Below are positions 54,901 to 64,000 of a stretch of 64,000 nucleotides of DNA, piece after piece. Where the stretch lies: positions 29,354,070 to 29,418,069 of the forward strand of contig NC_082698.1 in NCBI RefSeq assembly GCF_949987515.2, written 5' to 3'. How positions within the stretch are numbered: position 1 is the stretch's first letter; every line of letters starts with the position of its first letter. This stretch comes from Delphinus delphis (taxonomy: Eukaryota; Chordata; Mammalia; Artiodactyla; Delphinidae). Position numbers and translations under genes: made by a program. Under the pieces are notes generated by a model that was given only the letters and a program-made list of their open reading frames with translations, made no database searches and was not told the DNA's origin.

Positions 54901-57900
54901 GTGATCCTGTGGGACTGTGGTGGGCCCAGGAGCCAATGATTCTGAAGTAGGAGGACCCCAGAGCACAACTCTGAGAACCACACCCCTTAACTCTCCCATT
55001 TCTCTGCTCCCTAATGCACGGCTTGTCCCTTCCCAGCAATTTCCAGCCAGGACGGCTGTACATGCTGAGAAATCCCATGGGTAAATCAGAAGCATTTTGT
55101 TTTTTACAAGAGGGAAACTGCGTGATCTGAGCAAATCTAATGGGGATAATATAACGGTGGTTTAACAGCCCCTTCTTATTCTGACACCACATCATCAAAA
55201 CCATCAAGAATAACAACGGCTCCCTTTATGAGAGAAAGTCCTGGAATCAGATAAATACATTAATCCTGTTCAATTATCGAGACTTGAAACAACCCTTGGG
55301 ATCCTCTTGGGTCCCTTTTTTGGTGAGGGGAGGTTATTGATTCATTCATTCAGCAAATGCTTCTGAGCACTTGCCCTGTGCCAGGCCCTGGGAGAGGCAT
55401 GTGGGGAGACAGCGGCGAGGGAAGGGGGCAAGGCTTCTGCTCTTAGTGAGAGGACCTCAGGGAGAGGTAAGTGCCACCTAAAGAAAGGAAAATAAAGTAA
55501 TGTGACAGTGAGGAACTGGAGGCCCAGCCTGGACTGGTGACCAGGAAAACCTCCCTGAAGGGGTGACGTTTGAGCTAGCATTCAAATGCCAAGAAGTCAC
55601 CAGCCCTGTGAACATCTGAGCAGAAAGCGTTGCAGTCAGAGGGAAGTGAAGGTGGACAGGCCCAAGGGGAGGGAAGGTCATGTGGCCGGAGCAGACAGTG
55701 CCCGGCCGAGAGGCAGCAGGTTGTGTGAGAGAGGGCCAGGGGCCAGAGGAGACAGGCCTCGCGTGCTGTACGCAAGGGCCTGCGCTTTATCCTGAGCTCC
55801 GGGGGCAGCAGAGGTGTTAAATCGACAAGTGGAGTGATGGGATTTATGACCTTATGAAAGGTCATACCACCTGCTGGATGGTGTGGATTGCGGTGGAAGC
55901 AGCCATGGTCGCAGGGTGGCGGCTCAGGCTGAGTCAGGGCGGGGACATGTGGACCAGGTCTGGAGGCTGAGCTGTGAGACTTGGTGATGGATGTGATGCC
56001 AAGGGTGAGAGACACAGAGGAACTAGGGACGCCACCTCGGTGGGAAAGAGTTCACTGTATCAGGAGGAACCAAGCTGGAAGTTCCTCCAGTTTGGAATCA
56101 AAGGCATTCCCCATCTTAGTGTTAGAAAGGATCCTGCGGGTCTCCCAGCCTGCCCCTACCAACGCTCAGACTCACCTCCACAGAACCCTCAACCGTGGAG
56201 ACCCTGCCATCTGGAACACCTGTGGTTTGGGGAAACTTCTGCTGTAATTATTGGAAAAATCTCTTTTGGTTTCCTCACGTTTTCCTAAAACTTCTGCTCA
56301 CAGATCTCATTTCGGGGGCAGGGGATGGGGGTGGGGAGCTTGCTACTCAGGTGACATTTGAGCAAAGACCTCAAAGAGGTGAGGGAGCAGACCAAGTATC
56401 TGGGGGAAGAAGTCTCTAAACGCCAAGTTCGTCAAGTTGCACATTAAATACGTACAGCTCTTTGTACGTCGATTATACTTCAATAAAGTGGTTTAAGAAG
56501 AAAGAAGTCTCCAGCGGGAGCAGGAAGTCTTATTGGTGGAGGCAGCACAGGCCCTTTTTGTTTCATCTCCACCTTCTTTGAAGAAGTAAGTGTACTCTTG
56601 GAAAGTTCTGTGTGCTAGTCAAATATTTGTAAATCAAATCATATTCTCAATGCATCAAGGGAACTTCCATTTAAAGTGACCCTGGAGTAAATGAGCCTGC
56701 AAAGTAAATAAGTTGTTTCTGATGTGAACGATTTATCCACCTTGTAAATACGGATTTTCACATGACTGTGGCTTTATTGTGTCTTTCTCAGTTTTAGTTA
56801 TTATTTCTGAGAGGGGGGCATTTAAAGACTAACACTGAGAGCCAGGGCTTTGGAGTCACAGGGGTGTGGTTTCGAAACCAGGATCCACCTCCCCATGTGA
56901 CCTTGGACAAGTTATTTCACTTCTCTGAGCCTCTGCTGTGGCATTTGTACAATGAGGATGATATACTTACAGAGCTGTTGTGACGTAACCATCGTAAACC
57001 CTAGTACAGTCCCTGGCACTGGGTGGCGTGGCGTGGTATGGCATGGTCTGCCATAGGGTGCCTGGGCAAGAGGGCTTTTTATACACCTGTATCAAAATTA
57101 GGAACCAGGACCACAGGCCTTGGGAACCTGCATGCAGGTACCTAAGCGGTCACACAAACACAATCAGAGAAGGGTCATGGGCAGATCCCCTCAAATGTTA
57201 CCTGTGCTGTCTGTGTTCTGCAGAAACACGGGCTGAGGCTTCATCTTCGAAACCCCCACTCATTCACACCTATGCTGGAAGAGGGCACAGCCGGCAAGGT
57301 GCCCAGGTCCCTTCTGCTGGGCACAGACATGGCAGAAAACCAGAAGCAGATCGCCCAGTTCTCACGGAAGGATGCCCAGGTAGGGAAGGTGACCAGAGAC
57401 TGATCTCCTCCATCTCAGCCTGGTGGCCGCTCTTGGAAAAAAATGGGCTTGGTTGGACTTGTCCTACAGCAGGTTGTCAAAGGCCACAAGGGTGTGGCCA
57501 CTTCATCCGCCCTAGGAAGGCTCCAGTCTGTGCCAGCCTTTGATCTTGGGCACTGCAAAGAGAAGGGGTGGAGGACAGTTGGTTAAGACCAGTGAACACT
57601 GGAGACCCTCAAACCTGTGTGTGTTCAGCATGAGGCCGCTGTTCAGGTGGCCTCTGCCTGAATTTCAAAAGGGAGTCCACTGATATGTCCTTACGCTCTA
57701 AGTGCTTTCTAGCTCTCCTGCTTTCAGACAGAATTCCAGGTGGTCATCAATATTAAAGCACACGAAGGCCAGAAAGAAGAAGGGGAGATCAGAGACAGTT
57801 AAGGATAGAACACACTGGATCAGGAATTTAGGACAAGAGCATCGTAATAAATATTCATTTATTTTGGCATCATCCCCTGGCAGCCCGAGGCAAGAATGTG

Positions 57901-60900
57901 TCCATGATGGCGAGCAGGTCTGGTGAAGGGGAGCACACACATCTGACGGAGAAGGCACATTTCTTTTCCTAGGATTGCACCGTGAGGAATTGGCTGGGTA
58001 GCTTTGTCTAGATGAGTCGTTGAATGTAACGGGCCCGGTGTGATTGGTTTTACAGACATAAAAAGATTCTTTGAATGGCCGTTTTTTGTACCAAGCCTAG
58101 ATACAAGCTGAAGGCACAGCATTAGCTCATATCTTGGTGGAAACATTTTTATAAGAAGAACCTGGGTTAACCAATCCATGCGTGTTGCTTTTTGTTGTGT
58201 TAATCTAGTATTGGGTAAAACCAAGAAAACCACAGACACAGCATCTCTCTTCAGCCAGTGGTTTCCAGACACTGGCTGATGATCAAGTCAACCAAAAAAA
58301 AGTGCTTTCCAAGTGATTCTTTTGCGCAGTGAGTTGGGGTCCGCTGCCTACACCCTCTGCTCCAAGCCCTGCTCGTCTCAGATGCACTAGAGAGGATTCA
58401 GGACAAAGCCAGTTCCCTGGGCCTAGAGAGCAGTGGCCTTGGCCGTGTGTGGCCGGGGCCCTGTGAGCTGGTGACCACAGGAGCGGGAGGCAGAGGCCAC
58501 ATCCCACTGTGGAAAGTAAGGAGCTGAATTCTGGTTTTGTCTTTGCACATTGTCACATTAAAGACCTGCTGCAGAGAAAGCCGTTTCCCTTCATTTTAAT
58601 CAAGATTCTCCAGTGTACTTCAACACAGAGCTTTTCTTTATGTAAGAGTCGTTAAAGTTCCATGGGTATATCCATGAGTCTAGATGAACCAAAAATTAAA
58701 AGCTCTCGGCTGAGAATTAAGATAGGGCCTCGGGTACCACGGGTGCCCATCCTTGCTCCTGTCGCCCATCCAAGGAAGGGGGTGTGGGGGTCATAACCAG
58801 GCTGTCGAAGTGGATTCTGTTGTGGGAGGTTGTGGGGTGAAGGGATGCAAGCTTCTGTCCCAGCTGATGACAAGAGGATGCGGGAGATTTGCAGCCCAGG
58901 AAGGAGCAGTCAGCATGCTGGAATACAGGCAGAGAGATCTTACTTTTATCAGTAAGATATAGAAAGACAGGACAGAGAGGAGAAACTTTTCAGTGGTTTT
59001 TGGTTTATCACAGAGACCACTTCCTAGGATACTTGAGGATTCCGTGGCTGACGACTGGTCTTGGCCTACATCAACCCCCTTGTCCCTGCCACTACATGGT
59101 GACCCTCCTACTACCCAGGCTCTCTCTGACCTCACCTAGTGTTGACATCAGCACACAGACCTAGAACTGGGGGTAACTCAGCACAGCCAGGCTGAGCCAC
59201 ACTGGGCGTGAGGCCTGAGGAATTGAGCCTCAGCTGGGGGGCAGCAGGCCACATGGGGCAGCTGGAGGGCCAAGCATGGGGACAGCGTCTTTGTGGGGTT
59301 CTAGGCAATGGGGCCTTGACTCAGAGCTCTGTTCCAGGCCTTTCCCAAATATGAGGCCTTCATGAATCGCTTGGCGTTAGCCATTGACCCTCTGCTGGAT
59401 GCAGCCCCGGTGGACATGGAGGCCTTCCAGCGGGGCTCCCTGCTGCAGAGGCTCAAGTCGCTCTCCACCCTCAAGCCCCTGTTGCAGGCGGGTAAGTCCA
59501 AGGGCAGGCATCTGGGCATGACGAGCACCTTCATGTGATTGAGCCCATCTTCTCCACAATTGGACATGAGCCTGAACCTCCAAGGCAGCCTGCCAGCTGC
59601 CATCGATTAATAGGGGCCACCTGGAGCACTTGAAGTGGCAAAGGTTTAGGATGGCGTGCTCAAAATAGAGCCCGAGCCAAAGGCTTGTGTGCAAGTAGTT
59701 CATTTTGAAGGGGGATCCCAAGGAAAGGAGGAGAAACGGGAAAGAGGGAGAGTCGATAGCAGGGTGCATTACTGAGCTGGCCACCACTGTGGCTGGTGAG
59801 GTCCTTCCCTCTGAGAAGCCTTAGGAAATGCACATGAGGACATGCCCAGGAGGAGAAAGGGGACACATTTACTCATTGGGTTCTGTCCTCCAGTGGCCAG
59901 AGGTTGCCCCCTGGGGTATTAACTTCTGGGTTGTGCATCCATGGGTACCAAGTGGGTTCCCGTAGGTGTCCTGTCGTGGTGCCAGAGAAGCCCCAGGGAA
60001 GAAATGAAGAGGCACATCTTCAGGTCTGAGGTGGGATGCTGTCAGGTTGCACTGTGTGAAGCTGACCAGAGCCTGCACGGAGCTCGTCACCATAGGCATG
60101 GCTGGAATAAGAGATGGGGCCCAAGAGAGTTTGAAAAGATGCCCCGATACAAGAAGGATGCTAGATTATTGGGCTCAGCAAGAAAAAAGTCTGTGATGAA
60201 TTAGTGATGTCTGCTGTGGGTATGAGAATGGAAGTTTCACCAAGCCTACTATTATTTCCTACCACTCCTCTAGGGGACAAAAATCAGTTTAGCTTCTATA
60301 TTCTAGAAAAATACTGCAACAGTTAGCTGTGGTCACAAAATTGCTGCATAACAGACTACAAAATTCCAGTGGCATATAAAAATAAACATCTATTTCTCAA
60401 GTGTCTACATGGTTCAGCTGATCCCAGCTGGGCCGAGCTGATCTGGTCTGGTCTCACGCATGTGGCTGTGGCCGGGGCAGCTCTGCTCCAGGTGTCTCTA
60501 ATCCTCTTCTTGGAAGCCACAGGTTAGTCCAGGAGTGGCCTTCTTATGTCAATGACAGCAGCACAGAGGGCAAGCCCCAATGTGCAGGCCAGTTCCAAGC
60601 CTCTGACTGCATCCCATCAGTAAACATTCCACTGGCCAAGCAAATCATTTGAGTCCAGAATCAAGGGGCGGGGCGGTCAACTCAGCTAGGGAGGGAAGCA
60701 GTGCAGAGCTACATGGCAAAGTGTGTGGACACGGGGAGGGGTGACGGGTCAGAGCCAGTAGAATCTACCACAGATGCCAGAAGTAGACATCGCCTCCCAG
60801 ATTACCAGTCCAAGGAGAGTCATACAATAAACATTCATGTAGTAAATATTTATTGAGCATCTGCTATGTGCCAGGCACCAAGCTGGGCACTGGGGCTGCA

Positions 60901-63900
60901 ATGCCTAGGGTTCATGACCTCTGCCTTCAAGGTCCTAGTGCCCAGTTACTCTCGGAGATCGTTTGAATCAGTATCAGAGGAATGGATTAGCCATGCTGCT
61001 GCCTCCCAGGGCACGGCCTTACAGAACTCAAAGTGGGGGAATAAGATACAAATTAAAAATTGCCCCAAAATAATTCTAACAGGTAAAATGTATTAAGTGC
61101 CTATGGAAACGCTTTAGAAATGCTCTACATACCTCGTTTAATCCTCACAATAGCTCTTAGGGGTGCAGAATATTTTGTGCTCCCATTTTACAGGTAAAGA
61201 AACAGGTGCAGAGACATTACGGATCAGTGTTCCCTTCTTGCCTGTCTCAGTTCACATTTTATGGATCTCCTCCTTCAGGTCGCATCCTGGGAGCCCAGCT
61301 GCCCCAGTATTACCAGGTCCTCACAGCTCCAGCTGTCAAGGTGAGGGGCTCCCCAGCCTCAGGCTGGACCTTGCAGTGAGGGGGCCTCTGCTCCCGAGGT
61401 AAGCCCTTCTCCTGGCTGTCTTGCCGTCCCAGGTGCTGGATCAGTGGTTTGAGTCTGAGCCTCTAAAGGCTACTCTAGCAACGGATTCTGTGATTGGAGC
61501 CATGACAAGTCCCTACATTCCGGGGAGTGGGTGAGTGTGGCAGGTGAGGTGGGGCAGCAGCAGTGGAGCCGATCCCCCCTCGAGAGCGTTAACTACCGTT
61601 CCCTGAGCTCACCCAGTGAGCCAGGCAGGAGGAAGCACTTCACACAGGATTCATTTAAGCCTCAAAGCAACACCTGAGAGCCGTGGTTCAGAGAAGGGAA
61701 GTATCCCTCCCAAAGTCACACAGCTAGTAAGTGGCAGAGCTGATTTCTAGCCCAAGTTGTCTGACCTGCCCCCAACCCCACCCTGGGTCTTCCTTCTTAG
61801 CCACTACTTCCTACTGCTTCAGTAGAAACACCTCTGTCCTGCTTCCTGTGATATCTCAACATGAGCATCTTCTTCCCTATCATCTATCTATCTATCTACC
61901 TGTCTACCTACCTATCTACCTGTCTACCTACCTATCTATCTACCTATCTACCTATCTATCATCTCTTCCCTTCCCACAAATCCCCGTTGCCTGTCCCTCT
62001 CCCGCAGATCCTTTCCCTGGCTTCCAGGACTCGCACACACACAGATACCTTCACATGGATGGGAAGCTGCCTTTCCCCTTGTGAGCGGGAGGTGTGCTGA
62101 CAGCCTCATCCGAGAGGGGGCAGTCAGACACAGTGAAGTGTGTAGCTGTGGTATGATTTAATGAGGCCCTGTAGGAGCAGGAATGGAGGGGTGCGTGTGT
62201 GTGTTGTGTGTGTGTTGTTTGTGTGTGTTGTGTGTTTTTGTGTGTATGTGTTGTGTGTGTGTGTTGATTGTGTGCGGTGTGTGCGTGTTGTGTGTGTGTG
62301 TTGTGTGTGCGTGTGTTGTGTGTGTGTGTTGTGTGTTTGTGTGTGTGTGTGTTGTGTGTGTGTGTTGTGTGTGTGTGTGTTGTTTGTGTGCGTTGTGTGT
62401 TGTGTGTGTGTGTGTGTTGGGATAGAGGATGCTGCCAAGTCCTGGGCCATTTCCAGTGCACCAGAAGATGCAGCTGGAAGCTGTGTCTCAAGGGATGAGA
62501 GCGCTTGGTAGTGCTTTTCCGGCACACACTGAGCCGGCCCCGAATCCCCAGGAGAAGTGGGAGCTGGCAGCAGTTGCAACATCTTGGCCAAGATCAACCA
62601 GCCAATTTGGATTTGCCAGCTGGGGCCTCTGGTCCTTTTCTCTGTGGGTGTTCAGGAGGCTTAGCTGCTGCCCAGTTTGTGAAATGGGCCTTTAAGTCAT
62701 TTGTTTTTTCATTAATTCTTTCAATAAATATCGATGGAGCACTTGCCTGGGGACTAGGTCCGGGGACACGGTAGTGAATGGGGTTGAAATCCTAATGGGG
62801 GAGGTAGACACAGAGCAAGGAGTGGAATGGAGAGCTGTGGGCACTGTGATGGTGGGGCAACGTGGTCCAGGCTCAGAGAAGCCCCCCACGAGACAGAGAT
62901 GTTTCATCTGAGACTCTAAGGACAGGAGGAATTAGCCAAATAAAAGAAGAGGGAGGAAGGGGCTTCTAGACTCTGGAACAGCACGTGCAAATGTAGGAGC
63001 TGCACGTGGCTCATATGATCTATTCAAGGCACTGAGAGTTGGCTTAACAGGAGTGGGGGTGGGGGGTGGGGGGAGTGTAGGGAGGGACGAGGCTGACGAG
63101 CAGGCAGGAGCCCTGAAGGCCAGTTTTGGAGACTGGCCATCGTCCTCAGAGCACCGACAAGCCAGTGAAGGCTTGAAAAGAGCTGAGTGACAGGAGCAGA
63201 GCTGAGTTTTGAGACTGGGCTCCAGGTTCTACGTGGAGAAAGGTCTACAGGGAAGAACGAGTGGGAGAAGTGGGTCCGATTAGGAGGACGTTACTGCAGC
63301 AACTTAAGAAAGAGAAGAGAATGGCCTGGACCAGGGAGGAAGCAGCAGGGAGTGGGGCCTTGGAAAGTTCTTTGGGAGGCACTCGACGATGTAGGTGGTG
63401 AGGGCCTAGTAGGAGGCAAGACTGACACCCAGTTTTCTGTTGGAAATTGAAGGTGCCATTCACTGGGATGGAGAAGCAGGCTGGGGAGTGGGGACAAGGG
63501 GATGGGTTTAAGATGTCTGCCCAAAGCTATGCCAGTGGAGATATCTGTGGGTAGCTGGGCATACAGGCTGGCACTCAGGAGAGAGCTGGAGAGGCAGGTT
63601 TGGGCATCGCTGCCACATTGTTGGAACCAAAGGTCTGCCCGCAGATGTCTACAGGGGGAGAGGATGCAGAATGGGAAGCGAAGGGCTCTTGCAAGAGTCT
63701 TGAGCTCATTTAAAGGATAGTCGGACAGGGCTGGATGGGGGCAGGGAGGGGCTGAAGATACAGGACGGGAAGGACTCTCTGCATCTAGAACTCAGATTAA
63801 ACCCCACCTCCAGCCACTGATTCTGATGATCTGTCCTCAGGTATGTGTTACTCCATCACATGATGGGGGGTCTGGAGGGGATGCGGGGGGCCTGGGGCTA

Positions 63901-63982
63901 CGTCCAGGGTGGCATGGGTGCCCTCTCCGACGCCATCGCAAGCTCAGCCACCGCACATGGAGCAAGTATCTTCACTGAAAAG
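44556..63982 (+). CDS. PYROXD2: PYROXD2, FAD-dependent oxidoreductase-like protein (5' half, nine exons)
   Basis: PYROXD2 is a mitochondrial protein with an amine-oxidase/phytoene-desaturase-like FAD fold; its substrate is not firmly known. Nine exons give 927 nt, 309 codons, of a human protein of about 581, so the C-terminal half is beyond the right edge. The N-terminus is Arg/Ala-rich ([18 protein letters not shown]), as expected for a mitochondrial targeting signal. The dinucleotide-binding motif follows: [19 protein letters not shown], then [11 protein letters not shown], spread over exons 1-3. Later parts include [15 protein letters not shown] and [20 protein letters not shown]. The ATG at 44556 was chosen because it matches the human start; the frame is open further upstream but not conserved-looking. 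All exon phases fit, with no stops. The gene follows HPS1 on the same strand. Confidence 0.95.
45656..45859 (+). mobile_element. CHR-type tRNA-derived SINE (young, cetacean-like)
   Basis: The head is 'gggcttccctggtggcgcag', the B-box-like segment is ggttcgtgcc (45711-45720), and the body continues 'gaagatcccacatgccgcgg' to 'gtgagaggcccacataccg'. An A tail follows and runs into (AT)n. Matching acaatact at 45648-45655 and 45907-45914 forms an 8-bp target-site duplication enclosing SINE, A tail and AT repeat. Low divergence suggests a recent insertion. It lies in PYROXD2 intron 1. The tRNA-like part is not a functional tRNA gene. Confidence 0.92.
45860..45906 (+). repeat. (AT)n microsatellite at SINE tail
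   Basis: About 45 bp of pure AT directly after the SINE A tail and inside its target-site duplications, so it grew out of the SINE tail. Confidence 0.95.
46220..46880 (-). other. unassigned repeat-like segment with a minus-strand open frame
   Basis: A 110-codon open frame on the minus strand (46554-46886) and an 83-codon frame (46234-46485) follow one another, but I recognise no protein. Texture such as 'aatgtgatgtcaccaaaggt' and 'agattatctctgctccctga' suggests an old repeat or LTR rather than a gene. I could not place it in a family. Confidence 0.35.
46905..47060 (+). repeat. MER5-type hAT-Charlie fragment
   Basis: 'aagaatgacccaaggaacta', 'gttaaaatgcagttcctgga' and 'cccctacctggtgattagga' match the MER5 texture. 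PYROXD2 intron 1. Confidence 0.65.
48300..48420 (+). repeat. MER5-type hAT-Charlie fragment
   Basis: 'ctgcatcagaatgaccaggg', then 'ggccccaacctgctgagtag', then 'attctggggaggggttgggg'. PYROXD2 intron 1. Confidence 0.65.
48471..48500 (+). repeat. short tandem repeat, GCTAGCTTG x3
   Basis: Copies at 48471-48479, 48484-48492 and 48492-48500. PYROXD2 intron 1. Confidence 0.9.
49306..49325 (+). CDS. PYROXD2: PYROXD2 exon 2, 20-nt microexon, residues 43-49
   Basis: Strong pyrimidine tract (49261-49300) and TTGCAG acceptor, then 20 nt, then donor GTGAGT at 49326. It completes Gly43 and reads HNGLVA, exactly filling the gap between exon 1 (…VVIGAG) and exon 3 (AAYLQRLG…) of the FAD-binding motif. Skipping it would shift the frame and destroy the motif. 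Confidence 0.93.
50110..50310 (+). repeat. MIR SINE
   Basis: 'tgtccccagctctgccactt', 'gcgagtcagtttatctctct', 'gagccatggtaaaatgagaa', 'gaattgaggtgaagggaata'. PYROXD2 intron 2. Confidence 0.75.
50770..50985 (+). repeat. MIR SINE
   Basis: 'gattctgggtccagaccgcc', 'cgggttcagttcctgacacc', 'cactgagcctcggtttcctt', 'cggtgtctggcacattgtag'. Near full length, PYROXD2 intron 2. Confidence 0.85.
51190..51345 (-). repeat. MIR or related SINE, antisense
   Basis: 'cacagtgaccccgtgaagcg', 'ccccatttttgcacatgagg', 'aaactgaggctggatggatt' fit a reverse MIR. PYROXD2 intron 2. Confidence 0.6.
51756..51849 (+). CDS. PYROXD2: PYROXD2 exon 3, residues 50-81
   Basis: Acceptor CCTCAG, donor GTGAGC at 51850. Encodes [18 protein letters not shown] to VTEEIIP plus one base of a Gly codon. 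It carries the acidic end of the Rossmann fold (FERR) and the conserved GGAA. 94 nt; the next intron is only 82 bp. Confidence 0.95.
51932..52005 (+). CDS. PYROXD2: PYROXD2 exon 4, residues 81-105
   Basis: Acceptor TTTCAG, donor GTAGAG at 52006. Encodes [20 protein letters not shown] to LELK. 74 nt. A GT repeat starts 8 bp into the following intron. Confidence 0.95.
52013..52038 (+). repeat. (GT)13 microsatellite next to PYROXD2 exon 4 donor
   Basis: Pure GT repeat beginning 8 nt after the exon border, i.e. directly after the U1-binding donor bases. Confidence 0.95.
53057..53406 (-). mobile_element. CHR-2-like tRNA-derived SINE, antisense
   Basis: On the minus strand it starts 'ggacttccctggtggcgcgg' and ends in an A-rich tail, about 350 bp in all, with inner blocks like 'gatcttcccggaccagggct' (given here on +). 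Flanking 13-bp duplications gttctctttattt lie at 53044-53056 and 53407-53419. It is longer than the copy at 45.66 kb and more diverged, so it is an older subfamily. PYROXD2 intron 4. Confidence 0.92.
53700..53890 (-). repeat. MIR SINE, antisense
   Basis: 'gagcatttattttcccagtg', 'cccattttatgatgagggaa', 'ccgagattcaggggggttaa', 'gaacttgagccaggtctaac'. Confidence 0.75.
54020..54250 (+). repeat. MIR SINE
   Basis: 'ttgaatccctgctctgctgt', 'accagctgtatgacttgggc', 'tcctcatctgtaagatggag', 'agtacagtgcctggggcatg'. Near full length; the mariner palindrome begins immediately after it, where the MIR 3' end would be. Confidence 0.85.
54259..54330. mobile_element. mariner-derived palindrome (MITE-like, miR-2284/2285-type hairpin)
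   Basis: Starts TGGGTTGGCCAAAAAGT and ends with the reverse complement ACTTTTTGGCCAACCCA. The arms pair over about 30 bp with a few mismatches and leave a short loop around 54289-54297. TA-containing sequence flanks it. It is the size and form of a mariner terminal-repeat palindrome. It sits near the 3' end of a MIR in PYROXD2 intron 4. Confidence 0.85.
54815..54985 (+). repeat. MER5-type hAT-Charlie fragment
   Basis: 'agggctctcaaactctcagg' to 'cacaactctgagaaccacac' forms loosely inverted ends typical of MER5. PYROXD2 intron 4. Confidence 0.65.
55335..55870 (+). repeat. ancient mammalian interspersed repeat (family not named)
   Basis: 'ttgattcattcattcagcaa', 'cctgtgccaggccctgggag', 'gtgacgtttgagctagcatt', 'agggcctgcgctttatcctg'. 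Same family type as at 2.4 and 62.7 kb. Confidence 0.5.
56840..57030 (+). repeat. MIR SINE
   Basis: 'gagccagggctttggagtca', 'catgtgaccttggacaagtt', 'atttcacttctctgagcctc', 'agtccctggcactgggtggc'. It ends about 190 bp before PYROXD2 exon 5. Confidence 0.85.
57224..57379 (+). CDS. PYROXD2: PYROXD2 exon 5, residues 106-157
   Basis: Acceptor CTGCAG, donor GTAGGG at 57380. Encodes [18 protein letters not shown] to AQFSRKDAQ. 156 nt, whole codons. The recalled human sequence reads NPYSFTPM here. Confidence 0.95.
59338..59491 (+). CDS. PYROXD2: PYROXD2 exon 6, residues 158-209
   Basis: Acceptor TTCCAG, donor GTAAGT at 59492. Encodes [18 protein letters not shown] to [10 protein letters not shown] plus one base of a Gly codon. 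154 nt. Confidence 0.95.
60320..60780 (+). repeat. old interspersed repeat, family not named
   Basis: 'gctgcataacagactacaaa', 'ttccagtggcatataaaaat', 'ctatttctcaagtgtctaca' and later 'gagtccagaatcaaggggcg' have the same layout as the element at 10.7 kb. PYROXD2 intron 6. Confidence 0.45.
61080..61210 (-). repeat. MIR or related SINE, antisense
   Basis: 'attaagtgcctatggaaacg', 'taatcctcacaatagctctt', 'cccattttacaggtaaagaa' read as reverse MIR. It ends about 70 bp before exon 7. Confidence 0.65.
61279..61340 (+). CDS. PYROXD2: PYROXD2 exon 7, residues 209-229
   Basis: Acceptor CTTCAG, donor GTGAGG at 61341. Encodes [20 protein letters not shown] then K. 62 nt; the next intron is 92 bp. Confidence 0.95.
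61433..61530 (+). CDS. PYROXD2: PYROXD2 exon 8, residues 230-262
   Basis: Acceptor GTCCCAG, donor GTGAGT at 61531. Encodes [18 protein letters not shown] to TSPYIPGS plus two bases of a Gly codon. 98 nt. Confidence 0.95.
61615..61790 (-). repeat. MIR SINE, antisense
   Basis: 'ctcaaagcaacacctgagag', 'ggttcagagaagggaagtat', 'agtcacacagctagtaagtg', 'gcagagctgatttctagccc'. PYROXD2 intron 8. Confidence 0.8.
61877..61963 (+). repeat. (CTAT/CTAC)n tetranucleotide repeat
   Basis: About 87 bp of CTAT, CTAC and CTGT units in mixed order, in PYROXD2 intron 8. Confidence 0.95.
62191..62419 (+). repeat. long interrupted (GT)n repeat
   Basis: About 230 bp of GTGTGT blocks separated by TTG, GCG and TTTG interruptions. 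The long frames it opens on both strands (Cys/Val-rich, or His/Thr-rich) are artefacts of the repeat. PYROXD2 intron 8. Confidence 0.97.
62700..63720 (+). repeat. ancient mammalian interspersed repeat (family not named), about 1 kb
   Basis: 'cattaattctttcaataaat', 'aggacaggaggaattagcca', 'gaaggtgccattcactggga', 'gtggagatatctgtgggtag', 'tacaggctggcactcaggag'. It looks like a longer copy of the family at 2.4 and 55.3 kb. It fills most of the second half of PYROXD2 intron 8. Confidence 0.5.
63841..63982 (+). CDS. PYROXD2: PYROXD2 exon 9, residues 262-309 (last exon in window)
   Basis: Acceptor CCTCAG, donor GTGAAC at 63983. It completes Gly262 and encodes [20 protein letters not shown] to HGASIFTEK. 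142 nt. The remaining exons lie beyond the right edge. Confidence 0.95.
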
Positions 63983-64000
63983 GTGAACAGCCCCTCTACC

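Noticed and set aside
61877..61963. CRISPR-like regular repeats
   Set aside because: Four-base units without unique spacers, in a mammalian intron: a simple tetranucleotide repeat.
62051..62597. Minus-strand frames rich in His-Thr-Gln repeats and plus-strand Cys-Val repeats
   Set aside because: They are direct translations of the interrupted GT/CA repeat.

Overview
This is vertebrate nuclear DNA, and specifically a whale or dolphin (cetacean), or a close cetartiodactyl relative. Genes are split into short exons with GT-AG borders, and MIR, L2, L1, MLT1-type and hAT-Charlie repeats are spread between them. Two tRNA-derived SINEs (45656-45859 and, reversed, 53057-53406) have the head and body I associate with the CHR family of cetaceans, hippos and ruminants. 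A palindromic mariner remnant at 54259-54330 is of a type common in cetartiodactyls. The species assignment is inference from remembered repeat sequences.

Three protein-coding genes lie head to tail on the + strand, in the order of human 10q24.2 read from HPSE2 towards LOXL4. (1) HPSE2: only the last intron, the terminal coding exon (5159-5324) and the 3' UTR are in the window. (2) HPS1: complete. It has a CpG-rich promoter near 19.0-19.6 kb, 18 coding exons (22566-41982) and a poly(A) signal at 42551. The exons join without a break into 702 residues. (3) PYROXD2: the start codon (44556) and first nine coding exons (309 codons, about half the protein) before the right edge cuts the gene.

Layout: 1-5158 is HPSE2 intron with MIRs. 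5325 to about 7850 is probable HPSE2 3' UTR. From about 7.9 to 18.9 kb there is a gene-free interval with an MLT1-type LTR and an old, broken sense-strand L1 complex (12.7-18.2 kb), which is split by a 500-bp retroviral LTR-like insertion. From 18.9 to 42.6 kb is HPS1. From 42.6 to 44.5 kb is a short intergenic gap. From 44.5 kb to the end is PYROXD2, with large introns carrying SINEs, the mariner palindrome, MER5-like elements and long simple repeats.

The three genes do not form a pathway. HPSE2 encodes a secreted, non-catalytic heparanase homologue. HPS1 is a subunit of BLOC-3, the RAB32/RAB38 exchange factor for lysosome-related organelles. PYROXD2 is a mitochondrial FAD-dependent oxidoreductase-like protein. 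I found no new system, CRISPR array or prokaryotic element. The points most worth a second look are the AT-AC (U12-type) intron of HPS1, the 20-nt microexon of PYROXD2, a pair of GTCACGTGG boxes in the HPS1 promoter, a MIR that supplies the HPS1 poly(A) signal, the mariner hairpin, and simple repeats placed very close to splice sites. Exon borders come from reading splice sites and protein similarity recalled from the human genes; no alignment was run.
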